Of a DNA stretch of 21,006 nt, positions 1-10,679 are shown in pieces; within the stretch, counting starts at the first letter, position 1; each line of letters begins with the position of its first letter. Where the stretch lies: positions 65,960-86,965 of the forward strand of contig KN883484.1 of the NCBI GenBank assembly GCA_000934455.1, in the 5' to 3' direction. Below the pieces are notes generated by a model. It ran no database searches. It saw only the letters and a program-made list of their open reading frames with translations, and had not been told where the DNA came from. A program made the translations under genes and the position numbers. This DNA comes from Apostichopus parvimensis (lineage: Eukaryota > Echinodermata > Holothuroidea > Aspidochirotida > Stichopodidae).

Positions 1-170
1 AACAAGAAACTTATAGCCTTGTAGTATCTTCTTACTGATTAAGTCTATAGAACAAATTATTGTTCTAATCGTTAATTAATAAACCAAACTTAGGAACACA
101 TGTATAGAGGGTCATCTTCACGGATTGTATGTATGTATATGTATAATATGAGGTACGAATATGGCGTGGA

Positions 171-182
171 GGGGGGGGGGGG
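171..182 (+). repeat. Poly(G) tract, 12 bases
   Basis: Uninterrupted run of twelve G. The rest of 1-309 holds no coding frame or other feature I can support. Confidence 0.9.
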
Positions 183-309
183 TGACAATGTATTTTCTTT
201 CACTAGTTAGTTATTTTGTTAGGCATTTTAAGTTATTAGACGTGATAACACGATAAAGCAATAGAGTAGAAGCAATGGATCTATACCATAGTAAATGTAT
301 ATTGTCCAA

Positions 310-432
310 TGTTACACAGTGTAGCCCAAAGTAATCGATATAGTCCTATATGTTACACAGTGTAGCCTAACGTGATCGATATAGTCCTATATGTTACACA
401 ATGTAGCCTAACGTGATCGATATAGTCCTATC
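310..432 (+). repeat. 41-bp minisatellite, three copies
   Basis: Three head-to-tail copies start at 310, 351 and 392. Each begins TGTTACACARTGTAGCC and ends ATCGATATAGTCCTAT. The second and third copies differ at a single base, while the first has several differences. No protein signal is visible in it. It lies downstream of the kinase gene. Confidence 0.92.
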
Positions 433-2035
433 CTTATGGTTTGATTTTCAAGGGAGTTACTATTCTGATTTGTCCTTGTCTCTCATTCACTAGCAAACTT
501 CTCAATCTCATCTATCAATGGCCGCAATATGCGTTCACAGATAGTCACAACATACACGGTCTTAAGTCAGGCGGGATGAATGGGATGGGTGTATATACCC
601 CTACCCCCTCCCCCTCCCCATTCAACCTCATAAAACAATACAAGTAGTTATCAGCAAAACCCTTTAATTATAAACCTAATTTATTGCCCAGATATGCCTC
701 AGAATGCACCAATTCACGTCTAAAAGTTTACATTTCTGCTGTGTGATGATAACTCACACACTCTTCACATGAGAGTCTGCTAAACGACCCCAGGGTCACA
801 CCCTTCCTTTGTTAAATCATTTCTATTAATCCTGTATATTTCATTGTTCATTAACTCTGCAGAAAACGTAATGAGGTGAATTTACATCAAGTCAATGTGA
901 GAACTCGCTTCAAATATATATACATCAAATGATGTGTCATGCTCTCAGCTTGCATACATGCCAGTGATGTTACGTCTATTCCTGATCCATGATGTAGGCC
1001 TATACGGGACATAGTTTGATCAAGTGTAAATTTCAAGATTGAAGGTGTAAGATTGTTAATGGCAGGTCTCTCATATTGCGCATTTTAACTCATTTGAGTT
1101 TTACATTAATACAATACAAAGCGATGAAATAATGTTGTAAAAGTATTGACTCGTGCATATATACCCATTAGTTCATAATATGTTACCAAGCTAACAGAAA
1201 CGTTCAAAGGTCATCTTTATTGCCACAATTCTTATTATTTTGTTATATTACTCAGACATGTCTACTTGAGCTCTTCTCGGTGTCTGGGAATAATTAATAT
1301 GACCAGGACCCCAAGAGAAGCACTTTTTGAAAACTTCTTACGATTAATATTTTTTGATATTCATGACATTTAATAAGTGTAATCTGTAATGGCAAAGTAA
1401 CGATTGCATTTATTTCCTCAAAACGTTACAAATGGATATTAGAACGCGGTTAAAGATCAAATTCATTCAATGGAAATTAGTAACCAAGACATATGCAAGA
1501 CATATATACAAAGTAAAATCTAAAAATTGAACAGTAAAGCAATTTTAAAACATTTATTACTGTAGAATAATAGTACTTAAAAGCATATAAAAAATAAATA
1601 AATTTGCAGTTTGTGTGGGTTAATTTGGTCTCGTTATAGATAAAAATGAATTTAATAATTACTAGCATGAAGCATTGTACAAACATCGATCTATTTATGT
1701 ACAAAAATAAATGAAGAAAAGAAGGAAGATATAAGTGACAGGTTTAATGGAAGATCAACATTTTGTTGTTTTAAGCAAAGTAGAAATCAAAACAAAAATA
1801 ACCAACTTTGTGTTAATATTTTAAGCTGAAGAATGTTAATGAGATAACAATTAGTTAACAACAGAGAAAAAAAAGCAAAAGAGAACGGAAACTCAAAACA
1901 TTAAAAATGATATTTAAAATGGTTTTGTGCGGCGATGAAGACGAATTGATGTTATAGCGATGCATCAGTGCACTGTTACTATAAGTACTGACCGGTGTGG
2001 TTAGTTTTTTGCCATTCCAAGCGAAGGAAATGTTT
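433..2035. other. 3' flank or 3' UTR of the kinase gene, no gene seen
   Basis: AT-rich sequence with only short frames that lack recognisable motifs. The part nearest 2035 would be 3' UTR if exon C is terminal. If the GTAAGA donor at 2049 is used, a short last exon could hide here, but I found no second Ig-like exon on the minus strand. Confidence 0.5.
1553..1558 (-). promoter_or_regulatory. Candidate polyadenylation signal for the MYLK transcript
   Basis: AATAAA on the minus strand, about 480 bases past the TGA at 2036. It would serve as the poly(A) signal if exon C is terminal. Further AATAAA copies on the same strand lie at 1409-1414 and 1216-1221, and ATTAAA at 1743-1748. In such AT-rich sequence these hexamers occur often by chance, so the choice among them is weak. 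Confidence 0.25.
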
Positions 2036-4003
2036 TCATGTGTTCTTACCTTGAATAAGAATAAGTTTTCCACTACATCTGGCTTTTCCGGCAGAGTTTC
2101 TAGCTTCACACATGAAGCTTCCTGTATCTGATTCCATGACTTTGGGTATTATAAGCGAAAACCATCCATTGGGGCCAGATTGAAATTTATAACGGTCATG
2201 GCCTTCTAAAACTCGTTTTCCATCCTTATACCATAAAACCTCTGGTTTGGGATAACCATCGATTTTACATTCAAACTTAACCTCGAATGTTGACGGTAAT
2301 CCCACCTCGATATGATGAAACTTTTGTAAGAATACCGGTGCTTGTGCGACCTCCTGTTTGGCTAAAACATTGTTGTTACCGTCGTCAGGTCGCTGGCCAA
2401 TTCTCCTTGAATACGGAGACGTGGATCTAGTGCCTCTTTTGTGAGACAAATAGCTCTCCATTGCGTTCTGCTGTGAATGGTTTTGTGGTAATGATTGCAT
2501 AGGTGGCTCGTGACTGTCACTTGAGCAAGAAGAAATCGAGCTTAGCTCCTCTACCAAATCAGCTCTCGTTCTTGTTGACTTAGTTTCAACGTTTACACAG
2601 CCCTCCTTGTCGTCTACAGACAACAGTAGCTTAGTACCGACGCACTTACTGCTGCTGTCGCTGCCAACAACACTAATCCCTTCAGTGATTCTTAACTCAG
2701 CTGGTGTCACTGCTGCTACTGATGATGAGGAGGATGCTGATGATACAGGTGGTTCTGAGTTCACCTCAAAGGATTGCGAAGTTTGTTCAGATAAGGAGAT
2801 AACGTCTCTTTGTACATCTAGTTCGCGATCGCTTGTAGTAGATATCAAAACATTCTGTTTGTTGAGAGAACCGTTGGTAACGATTCGCTCTTTGCCCTTA
2901 CCTCTCTCGGCGTTCCTTAAAAGGTCAGATTCCTCTTCCCATAAATCTTTGCGTGAGCGAGGAATGTAGTTTGAATCTTCTAATGTTTCCTCCTTTGACA
3001 GAACATCTCCTCCACCACCTTTCGGTAAATCATAAAAGTCGTCTTTGGCCTCAGAAGGTTTGCTAAGTGAACTGTTAATTTGGCGAGATCGTGACTTTAA
3101 ACAACCTGCTTCCAAATCAGATGGGATGACGCTATCTTTGGTTGGCGATTTCGGACGTCGTTTAAGTATGGACTTCAGTGCAGGAGGTTGTTGCTCTGAC
3201 GCTGGTAAAGGTCCACCTTTTGTTCCTTCTGTACCGATCGATCCCCTCTTGTTAGACCCTTTCTCTACCTCTTCATTCCTCATGCCCTCCCTGATAGAAT
3301 AACGATCTTTGGCCTCGGTTTGATCGGCAGCAGTCGTTGACTCCCCATCACACTGGTCTGTTCGAAGACTGAGCTGTCCCGTCTCATTGGGGAGACGACG
3401 ATTAACGGACCTTTCTTCATCAAAATCTTGAAATGTTTCTTCAAGAGCCTTCACACCGGATCTTACCTTTCTGTCACGGGCATCTTTCCTTTGAGATTGT
3501 GAGGTGTAGCTACTGGCACTAAAACCGTAACCCGCAATACTTAAAACGGCTGTTCCTATTCCATGCGAACTGTCCTTATTGATTTCTTCTTCTAAGCCAC
3601 TTGGTGGGCTTCGCTCATCAATCGCCGTCCTTTGTTGCTCTCTGTGGACAGTAGGGTCACCTTCGATGGTTATTCTCTTGCTAGTTTCAGCAGAATGTGC
3701 TCGTTCATTCGTATTAGTCAGTGAGGTTTCCGAACTCTTCTTCTTCTTCTTCTCCTCAGCTTTACCTTCTTCGTGTTTCGATGTTTGTGTTTGAGAAGCT
3801 GTCAAATCTTGCTGCCTGTTCTCTGGTTCTTCTTCTTCTTCTTTATCTGATGACTTCTGAACGTCTCCTGACATTATGTCAGTTGTTTCTTTCTTTTCGA
3901 ATGAACTGTCAGGTGTAGTGGGCGAAACGTTTTGTTTCCGTTGTTGAGTGGCTAGCCGTAAAATGCTCATCCTTCCAATTGCACGAACAGCATGAGTTGT
4001 TTT
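2036..4003 (-). CDS. MYLK: Myosin light chain kinase, exon C (calmodulin-binding half, long linker, telokin-like Ig domain)
   Basis: This large exon begins after a TTCTGTTTGCAG acceptor (AG at 4005-4004). It opens with KTTHAVRAIGRM, the second half of the smooth-muscle-type MLCK calmodulin-binding helix. A Ser follows GRM, near the position of the regulatory phosphoserine in vertebrate MLCK. Residues 24-554 of the exon are polar and low complexity: acidic and lysine runs, Ser runs, and a basic patch KSILKRRPKSPTK. They contain no recognisable domain and look disordered. Residues 555-651 form one I-set Ig domain, with Cys 579 in FECKIDGYP, Trp 591 in VLWYKDG and Cys 632 in DTGSFMC (Phe replaces the usual Tyr). 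This corresponds to the C-terminal telokin domain that docks MLCK on myosin. The frame can end at a TGA (2038-2036, ...LILIQGKNT). Alternatively the exon ends at 2050 with AAG|GTAAGA, phase 1, and splices to a small exon I could not find. Confidence 0.95.
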   Translation of the reverse strand, partial: KTTHAVRAIGRMSILRLATQQRKQNVSPTTPDSSFEKKETTDIMSGDVQKSSDKEEEEEPENRQQDLTASQTQTSKHEEGKAEEKKKKKSSETSLTNTNERAHSAETSKRITIEGDPTVHREQQRTAIDERSPPSGLEEEINKDSSHGIGTAVLSIAGYGFSASSYTSQSQRKDARDRKVRSGVKALEETFQDFDEERSVNRRLPNETGQLSLRTDQCDGESTTAADQTEAKDRYSIREGMRNEEVEKGSNKRGSIGTEGTKGGPLPASEQQPPALKSILKRRPKSPTKDSVIPSDLEAGCLKSRSRQINSSLSKPSEAKDDFYDLPKGGGGDVLSKEETLEDSNYIPRSRKDLWEEESDLLRNAERGKGKERIVTNGSLNKQNVLISTTSDRELDVQRDVISLSEQTSQSFEVNSEPPVSSASSSSSVAAVTPAELRITEGISVVGSDSSSKCVGTKLLLSVDDKEGCVNVETKSTRTRADLVEELSSISSCSSDSHEPPMQSLPQNHSQQNAMESYLSHKRGTRSTSPYSRRIGQRPDDGNNNVLAKQEVAQAPVFLQKFHHIEVGLPSTFEVKFECKIDGYPKPEVLWYKDGKRVLEGHDRYKFQSGPNGWFSLIIPKVMESDTGSFMCEARNSAGKARCSGKLILIQGKNT

Positions 4004-4197
4004 CTGCAAACAGAATGATCAAAAGAATTCAAATAAGAATACATTCAACTTGAATTTGTTATAGTTTTCGCTGTTCAATATTTAGCCCTCGGTTAAAGGA
4101 AGACAAAGTGTATGGAAACATAACATGTCGATTTAGATCACCAAAATCTCACGAGAATAGAGAAGTGAAACAATAACGATTTTAAATTAAGAAGTAA

Positions 4198-4209
4198 GGG
4201 GGGGGGGGG
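4198..4209 (+). repeat. Poly(G) tract, 12 bases
   Basis: Run of twelve G in the large intron, about 195 bases upstream (in gene direction) of the exon C acceptor. An 11-base C run lies close by at 4315-4325. The pair has opposite composition and could pair across about 105 bases in RNA. Confidence 0.85.
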
Positions 4210-4546
4210 TGAAGAAAATGAAAGCTGAAAGAAACCTCTACACATATGGACACAATAACACACCTTTTTCATCTGTTTACTGCTTGCAAACTCTTTTTTA
4301 TCCCTCCCCTCACTCCCCCCCCCCCAACACACCCTCTTTACGGATCAAAATTGAGACTCAATCTACTTTTGGCATTTATTTCGAAAAACACAGCTATAAA
4401 ATGTTGTGTTACTACTTGGAGAAGAACGTAGTTAGACTACGGTGTGAAGCTTCCAGAGTGACGGTCCATTATGTTGTTACTTTGCTGCTTGCGAAAGATT
4501 ATGTTCATTACATGTATTGCAGATGTACAACAGAAATATTAATATT

Positions 4547-4682
4547 AGCTTTCTCCCCCGATAATCGAAATATTAAACCGAATATAGTAACGTAATTAAT
4601 TAAGTGAGCTTTCTCCCCGATAATCGAAATATTAAACCGAATATAGTAACGTAATTAAGTGAGCTTTCTCCCCCGATAATCG
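4547..4682 (+). repeat. 55-60 bp minisatellite, about 2.4 copies
   Basis: Copies start at 4547, 4607 and 4662 with AGCTTTCTCCCCCGATAATCG and continue GAAATATTAAACCGAATATA. The first two are nearly identical; the length difference comes from an extra TAAT-type insertion and one C. The third copy is cut short at about 4682. Confidence 0.9.
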
Positions 4683-5125
4683 TGTGGAATGCTTCAACTT
4701 TTCATCAAGTCTAAAGTGACTCTTCAACAAGCGGAAGTGAAAAGTTATCTGAAAAGCACAGCTACTCTAAAGTTTATATGGAGAGAAATTATAAACATAA
4801 TAAACATCAGAACGTTATTTATGAGGGAAACGTGCCGCACCTCACAGAAATTACTGCAAAGATCCTCTCAAAACAATCTTTATTACCCGTTCCGTTATCA
4901 AAAGTGACGTTAATGATTCGAAGGGTACATGATCGGGGCAGGAGAAGTACGGGAATGGGGAGAGGGCAATTGGGAGAGGGACATGAGGAGGGGAACGGGG
5001 AGGGGGATGGGGGGGGGCAAGAACTTTTCTAATTGTGATCAATCCAAAGGGTGAAACTCAAAACAGAGGGGGTTTATCTGGAATTGTGAATAACTCTGTA
5101 ACTCATGTAAGCAGAAATCGCTCGA
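4683..5125. other. Intron sequence, purine-rich patch, no gene
   Basis: Nothing coding is recognised. From about 4920 to 5017 the plus strand is very G/A-rich with repeated GGGGA and GGGGG blocks, ending in a nine-G run at 5009-5017. Confidence 0.6.
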
Positions 5126-5300
5126 AATAATGTATCGTAGCCATTGAGAATATGTGTGTAGCCTGTGGAAATAATGTATCGTGGCCATTCAGAATATGTG
5201 TGGAATCTGTGGACTATAATAATATATCGTACAGCTATTAAGAATATGTGTGGAGCCTGGGGACTATAATAATGAATCGTAGCTATTAAGAATATGTGAC
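5126..5300 (+). repeat. Degenerate 44-50 bp minisatellite, four copies
   Basis: Copies start at about 5126, 5170, 5218 and 5268 with AATAATRTATCGT or a close variant. They share a core of an ATTNAGAATATGTG type. The spacing grows from 44 to 50 bp through small insertions, so this is an older, diverged array. Confidence 0.85.
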
Positions 5301-8300
5301 TCCCGTCACAATCGCTCACTGATTTAGACAAAATCGGATTGGGTTTGGGAAGGGGTTGGGGGTCGGTTCACCCCATTCCATAAACTTTGAACTCGAATAT
5401 TGGACATGAGTCGCGTTGGACTATCCACAATGTAAACAATGTAGGGCGATGTAATATGCAAATCAATGAATCATAAATTAAGACAATGATTTTCTTTCTC
5501 TTAAAGCTTTGACAATGAGCCAAGTGTCACCATGTACTGACTTAACATCTGAAACATATTAACCAAATCTCTGAATCTCGCTGAAAAAAAGACATTTGTA
5601 TAAAACTGTGTGACAACAGTGTGTGACGTCGCAACATATGTTTCTTACCGCGAAGAACACCCGTTACTACTATTATCAAAAACAGTATCATATTTTCGTT
5701 CTTTAATAATTTTCATAACAGTTGAAGCTTGGGCCTATTCATATATACATAAATTATTGTTTAATCTATAGCATAATGTCACATCGCTCTTCTAGATCTC
5801 GCACAAATATACAATACTCGAACAAGTTGATGTACTTCATTGTCATGTTAGAAACAACGTAAGAAATCAATCACAATTTGGTCCGCGGTTCTGTAATGAA
5901 GGGAAATCCTACACTCCACTTTAGCTGTATGCCCACCCCTTCGCATCGCTAACTTGCAGTTAGCGTTACGTTTTGTTATTAGTAAAGACAGAATATGCAT
6001 AGTGTACATATATGCGTTAATGGTTACGTAAAGTATCGTATACTTCGTACTAAGTACCTGATTATGTACCAATGGACGCCCTTTGCGTCAGAAGTCATTT
6101 GAGACGGTTACAAGGCGAGTACGTACCACACAAGTAACCAGGATCCAGAGATTCGTGGAACGTGAATGTACGTACGTTCAATCCCTTGTTCTACAGTGTT
6201 TACAATTCACGCCTATACTACACAACTTTCCATCACGTCCTTCCCTACGTGTCTTCCCCTCCCCTCACCTCCTCCTCATACCCCTCCCCCTTCGCCTCGT
6301 CGTGCAAAGTACAGATGCGCACGCAAAGTGGAAAGAGACTAAAACATGAGAAATAATTAAATTTGATAGAATCAAGTATGAAACGAACCTGCCATGCTCC
6401 AACTACCGGCTCATCCCATCTGGAAGGCATTATGACGATCAAAAATACTTTCCCGTAAAAATATGATCGACAAGATAGAAGTTATCGTTTACAAGTTGAT
6501 TAAAAGTATTACATTACGGAACAGCTTATCACCTCAACATGTCAACTACTATTTGTTTCTTGTCCTAGCCTGTCACCATTACAACGACAGACCATATAAA
6601 TAAGTCAAACTTTAAAAGGAGAGTATTCGTGAACAAATGAAGGACGTCTTGTTCTGTTGGACCCTTGTACCAATCATGGATCCATCTGTTCCTTCAATTC
6701 TTTTCCTTTTTACTACTGAGTGTACTTTTGCAGTGATTTTCATTCAAAGAAACAACAAAATAACCGGAAGGCCTGTGACGTCATCTAATAGAGCCAAGTG
6801 AGCCCCTGTCTCTTTGAGGAGGGAGCTGCTATGAAAAGCCAATTGATAAAGTCGGATAAGTATAATAGGCGTTGAAATCAAATCCTTGCTCTTTATATAC
6901 TTTGAGACTTTAACGATGTATTGTTCATTAGCTTACTTTCAGAACAGATTTTAAACAATGAACATTGAAAGAGACCCCGAGCGAGACCAAAGAAACAGTA
7001 AATTATTTGGTCCCAGAGCTGCTAGGAGGTATATTGTTGGAGGGGAGAAGGGGGTAAATGTCTATACACCATTACCGACTAACACAAAAGAGTTGTTTGT
7101 TAATACCAAGAAAGACGAAAAGAAGAAAACAACAAACTCCGTTCTAAGACTGAGTCCAAGGATGGAAGCAATATGACTTTGTCACAGTAACTGGACTTAT
7201 ATTATCCAATTTCCATTTTCTGATTTTTTGTTAAGGCATTCGTAATCAAAACCAGCAAAACTGTTCAGCATCCGGCAGAAAAATAATTATTGGAATGATT
7301 TTGCTATCTTTCTTGTTCATGTTTCATCCGATCTCAAAGAAAGGATGTTTAGATTGCAGCTATTATTTGTGTGCGATTCACAATCAACTATTAGTATTGC
7401 TGAGTAGCATGTATAGGCCTATTATCTGTCTTGGAGAGGTGCAGATAGGGGGTTTGACATATATTATCCCTATAATTGTACTGTGCACCCCTCATTTGGA
7501 ATTGTGGCAAGCTCAAACCACAGTAGGGTTACTGGAAACCCATTGGTCCGCCTTATTACCCCATGCAAGTTTCTTTTCTTAAATGTTAGATTTAAAATTA
7601 CATGAAAACATACGAAAAAGCACAGACCCCCCCCCCCACCCCAACCCCTCTCTCCTCTCTCCGCAAGAAGTAAAAGTGTTACGTGGAACTATGAGAGACC
7701 AGTGGATAGCAGCAGTATAGTATCACGACTAAATGTTTGGCAACAAGTGACAACAATGATTGGAATATTAAGAAGGAAAACTGTTGCACTTAACCAAAGA
7801 AAAAACTCCTTTAATGGCTTCTTGGAATGTGTGACAATTTTGTAAATTATCGCGTTTTTGCTGAACTATAGAATATAAGTGTTACCCTCAAACCAGCAAA
7901 GTGCAGCAAGGAGACCATGAAAGGGAACCAACCGAGCCTGATGGGTGGGACTTCTTAACAAATTACATCCTCTCTTCACACAATCAACAACCTCTCGAGT
8001 ATGTACTTGAGGGGACAAAATCTTTCTTGAGTGGGACTTAAAAGTTAATCCCATTTTAAAAAAAAAGTAGGGAAGGTCGGTCTTTTTCGTCACTAAAACC
8101 TCTAAATGGGTGGAAAAGAGTCGGTAGCAAACAAACCGCCACAAAAATCCAGGCTTTACTTAGAAAGGAAACGAACACAAAACAGAAACCTTTCTTGATG
8201 CCAGAGGCTATTTTAAGAAGTTTCGGTGACGGTGGAGGTAACAACGTCAAATTTTTACCAGCTGCTCAGTTATCTACAAAACGTAAATAATTTCGTGGAA

Positions 8301-9328
8301 GTGTTAGCAGCGGTCTCATATGCTAATGTTTACATGACTTGCTACACGTCTTAAAGTACCTTCAGGTTGTAGTAGATTGCTTACTGTTTAGTGCCAGCAG
8401 TTCCAAGATGTTCTTAATATCTTCAACATTCTCGGAAACAAACCGACATCGATGTCGCTTCTTCTAAAATTTCATTTGTAAATGATATTCGTATTATGGT
8501 TGTAATACTTTGAAGATATGTTTTAAATCAATATTAGTTGAACTATCAACAGTAAATGGACTAATCATGATAAACAAGTGGTTGGCAAGGTGACAACAGT
8601 ACTGACTATCAATAATGTATATTTGTATCATGTATATTCTACAATAGAATCGGTTTTGCTAAATATAATGATGTGCTTTTGCATATTCATGTTACAGAGG
8701 GCTGCTGCACCCAGTTGGGACAATTATTGCATAATGTACTGTTATGTCCCGCTTCAGAGCACTCGTAGCGTCAATATGAGCAGTATGATTATCATGTTTC
8801 TATCAGGTTAGGAACCGTTTGTAATGTCATTATGAGTGTTTTGAAGCATGGAATGCGAGGACAGTTTAGAGAGGTATTAGCATAAGAAAAATTTCCCAAC
8901 TTGTTGGCTAATAATAATTTCATTGCAGATGTCCACAGACCTAAGTTGCTTTACATACAATAATCAAGACGAAAGATTGTTTTGCCATATACTGGTTTAT
9001 TAGGGTAATAAACAGCTATTAAAATTGCATCGTTCTGCAAATGGTGTTTAATATAGAAGAAGGTAAGTGTAGGGGGCGGGGGGGGGGGGGGGCTACATTA
9101 CATGCGCACATGACACTAGTTATTTCAGTGTATATGGCGGTGGGGGAGGGGGTGGATAAGAGCTCTCATACGATACAATTGAGATTGAAACCTTATCAAT
9201 CAAATATCCTCAACATGCTAGCAGATACTCATCGTCGACCATTATATATTTAAACAACCAATGTATCAACTTATCCTCCTCTTGAGGATGAAGATGGCCT
9301 CCTGTCAACATCTCAATGAGCCCTCATT
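5301..9328. other. Intron sequence, no gene or named element recognised
   Basis: Several short open frames occur on both strands, for example 6958-7176, 7295-7582 and 7866-8144, but none carries a domain motif, plausible splice sites or a recognisable protein. Homopolymer runs are present: eleven C at 7627-7637 and fifteen G at 9078-9092. I see no RNA gene. Confidence 0.5.
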
Positions 9329-9430
9329 ACCCACGAGAGGACCACGATACAATAATAGGGGTGACCTCATGACCCTTGAGAGGACTATGGTTCAATAATA
9401 GGTTGAAAAACTCCTGACCCACGAGAGGAA
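9329..9430 (+). repeat. Degenerate 43-45 bp tandem repeat, about 2.3 copies
   Basis: ACCCACGAGAGGACC at 9329 recurs as ACCCTTGAGAGGACT at 9372 and ACCCACGAGAGGAAT at 9417. CAATAATAGG follows in the first two copies. The copies are diverged. A related TCTTGAGGATGA segment lies just before, at about 9281. Confidence 0.75.
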
Positions 9431-10538
9431 TTGTTATCTGTTTCTGTTTACATAGTCTTACAATGTCAATATAATGTAATATATGCCCCATCATCATGAC
9501 GTCAGAACACTATGATCACGACTTCATATCATTACTGGCATCATTTGTGAACTTTAAAAAATACATAATTGTCTTTAACTTAATCCTGATGCCTTCTTAG
9601 AGTATAGGCTATCCAGAGCATACCTCCAGTTTCGTTCAATACAGAGACACTGGGAAGAGACTTCACGACAAATTTACTTTTATATTAGATCCCGATCAGT
9701 TCGCTTTTGTTGATTTATTTAGATACTTTTAATAGTTGGATACTGTAATGAAACCACGAACCCTTGAAATATCACCGAACATTCAAGCTATGGACGCCGA
9801 GTGGGACAAAAAAATGAATCTGTGAGCCTCAGTGTCGCGAGTCGTGCTGAGATTTCAAAAGGATAAGTAAAAGACAGAGCAGACGGGACAAAATTGGAAT
9901 TGAATAATAGGAACAAGAAATAAAAGGAAATAAAAGAAACTAGCGATTCCGATGTGGCATGTTGACAGGTGATTAAAAGCCCATAAAATCTATGAATTGT
10001 AGAGCCAACCATTTACTTACGGCTGAATGAACAAATGTTATCCCGATGTCAAAGCATTTAAATCAGGGGTATTATCTGTGTATTATTCGGATACAATGAC
10101 ATGGTAGTCCTTTGTCTCTTGTTAAACAGTTTTCTAAAACATCTTATCAACATTACATCTGCGTGAATTCTTCCATTTTAGTTTGCTCCTGATTAAGGTG
10201 TCTGAGATTCAACGAAGAAAACAGCGTAAGGCGGTGTTTGTACATAAATGTATTGCATTGTACATCGTAAGCTAAGTAGTTAACCTATATACAAACACAC
10301 ATTACGCCTATACTTAAAAAAATATAGGAAAGTTTACTCTCCAATGGCATGTTTGCAGTCGATGCGAGTATAATATACAAATTTAAAAGACGCATGCCGG
10401 ATCAAATTTGACCCCCGAATCAAATTTGACCTCCATTAATTTTGTGTTTAATGGTATACTATGGTAATGCATTTATACGCAATGCTGCGTAACAACCGCT
10501 GTTTCTTCTGATCTGAATCAGTTCCGGATTTGATCCCA
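9431..10538. other. Intron sequence, no gene seen
   Basis: No coding or RNA feature is recognised. A short direct duplication, ATCAAATTTGACC separated by a few bases, sits at about 10400-10432, shortly before the 16-bp array. Confidence 0.5.
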
Positions 10539-10679
10539 TGCATTGATTATATTGATGCATTGATTACAAAGTGCATTGATTTTAAAGTACATTGATTACA
10601 AAATGCATTGATTTTTAAGTGCATTGATTACAAAATGCATTGATTACAAAGTGCATTGATTACAAAGTGCATTGGTTCC
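10539..10679 (+). repeat. 16-bp tandem repeat, nine copies
   Basis: The unit is TGCATTGATTACAAAG. Starts fall at 10539, 10556, 10572, 10588, 10604, 10620, 10636, 10652 and 10668. The first spacing is 17 bp and the rest are exactly 16. The later copies are almost identical, and earlier ones carry TTTAAAG or TTTTTAAG variants. A short open frame that begins inside the array (10640-10867) is probably accidental. Confidence 0.95.

Noticed and set aside
1855..2109. Minus-strand frame overlapping the end of exon C
   Set aside because: It reads the Ig exon end in another frame and continues into AT-rich flank without motifs or a splice acceptor.
2607..3794. Plus-strand open frames opposite exon C
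   Set aside because: They are antisense to a frame with clear calmodulin-binding and Ig signals, and have no domain of their own. Serine-rich codons on one strand leave the other strand open.
4547..5300. CRISPR-like array
   Set aside because: Repeats are contiguous without unique spacers, and the context is an animal intron.
6958..8250. Short frames at 6958-7176, 7295-7582, 7866-8144 and 8056-8250
   Set aside because: No recognisable domain or splice structure, and chance length for this composition.
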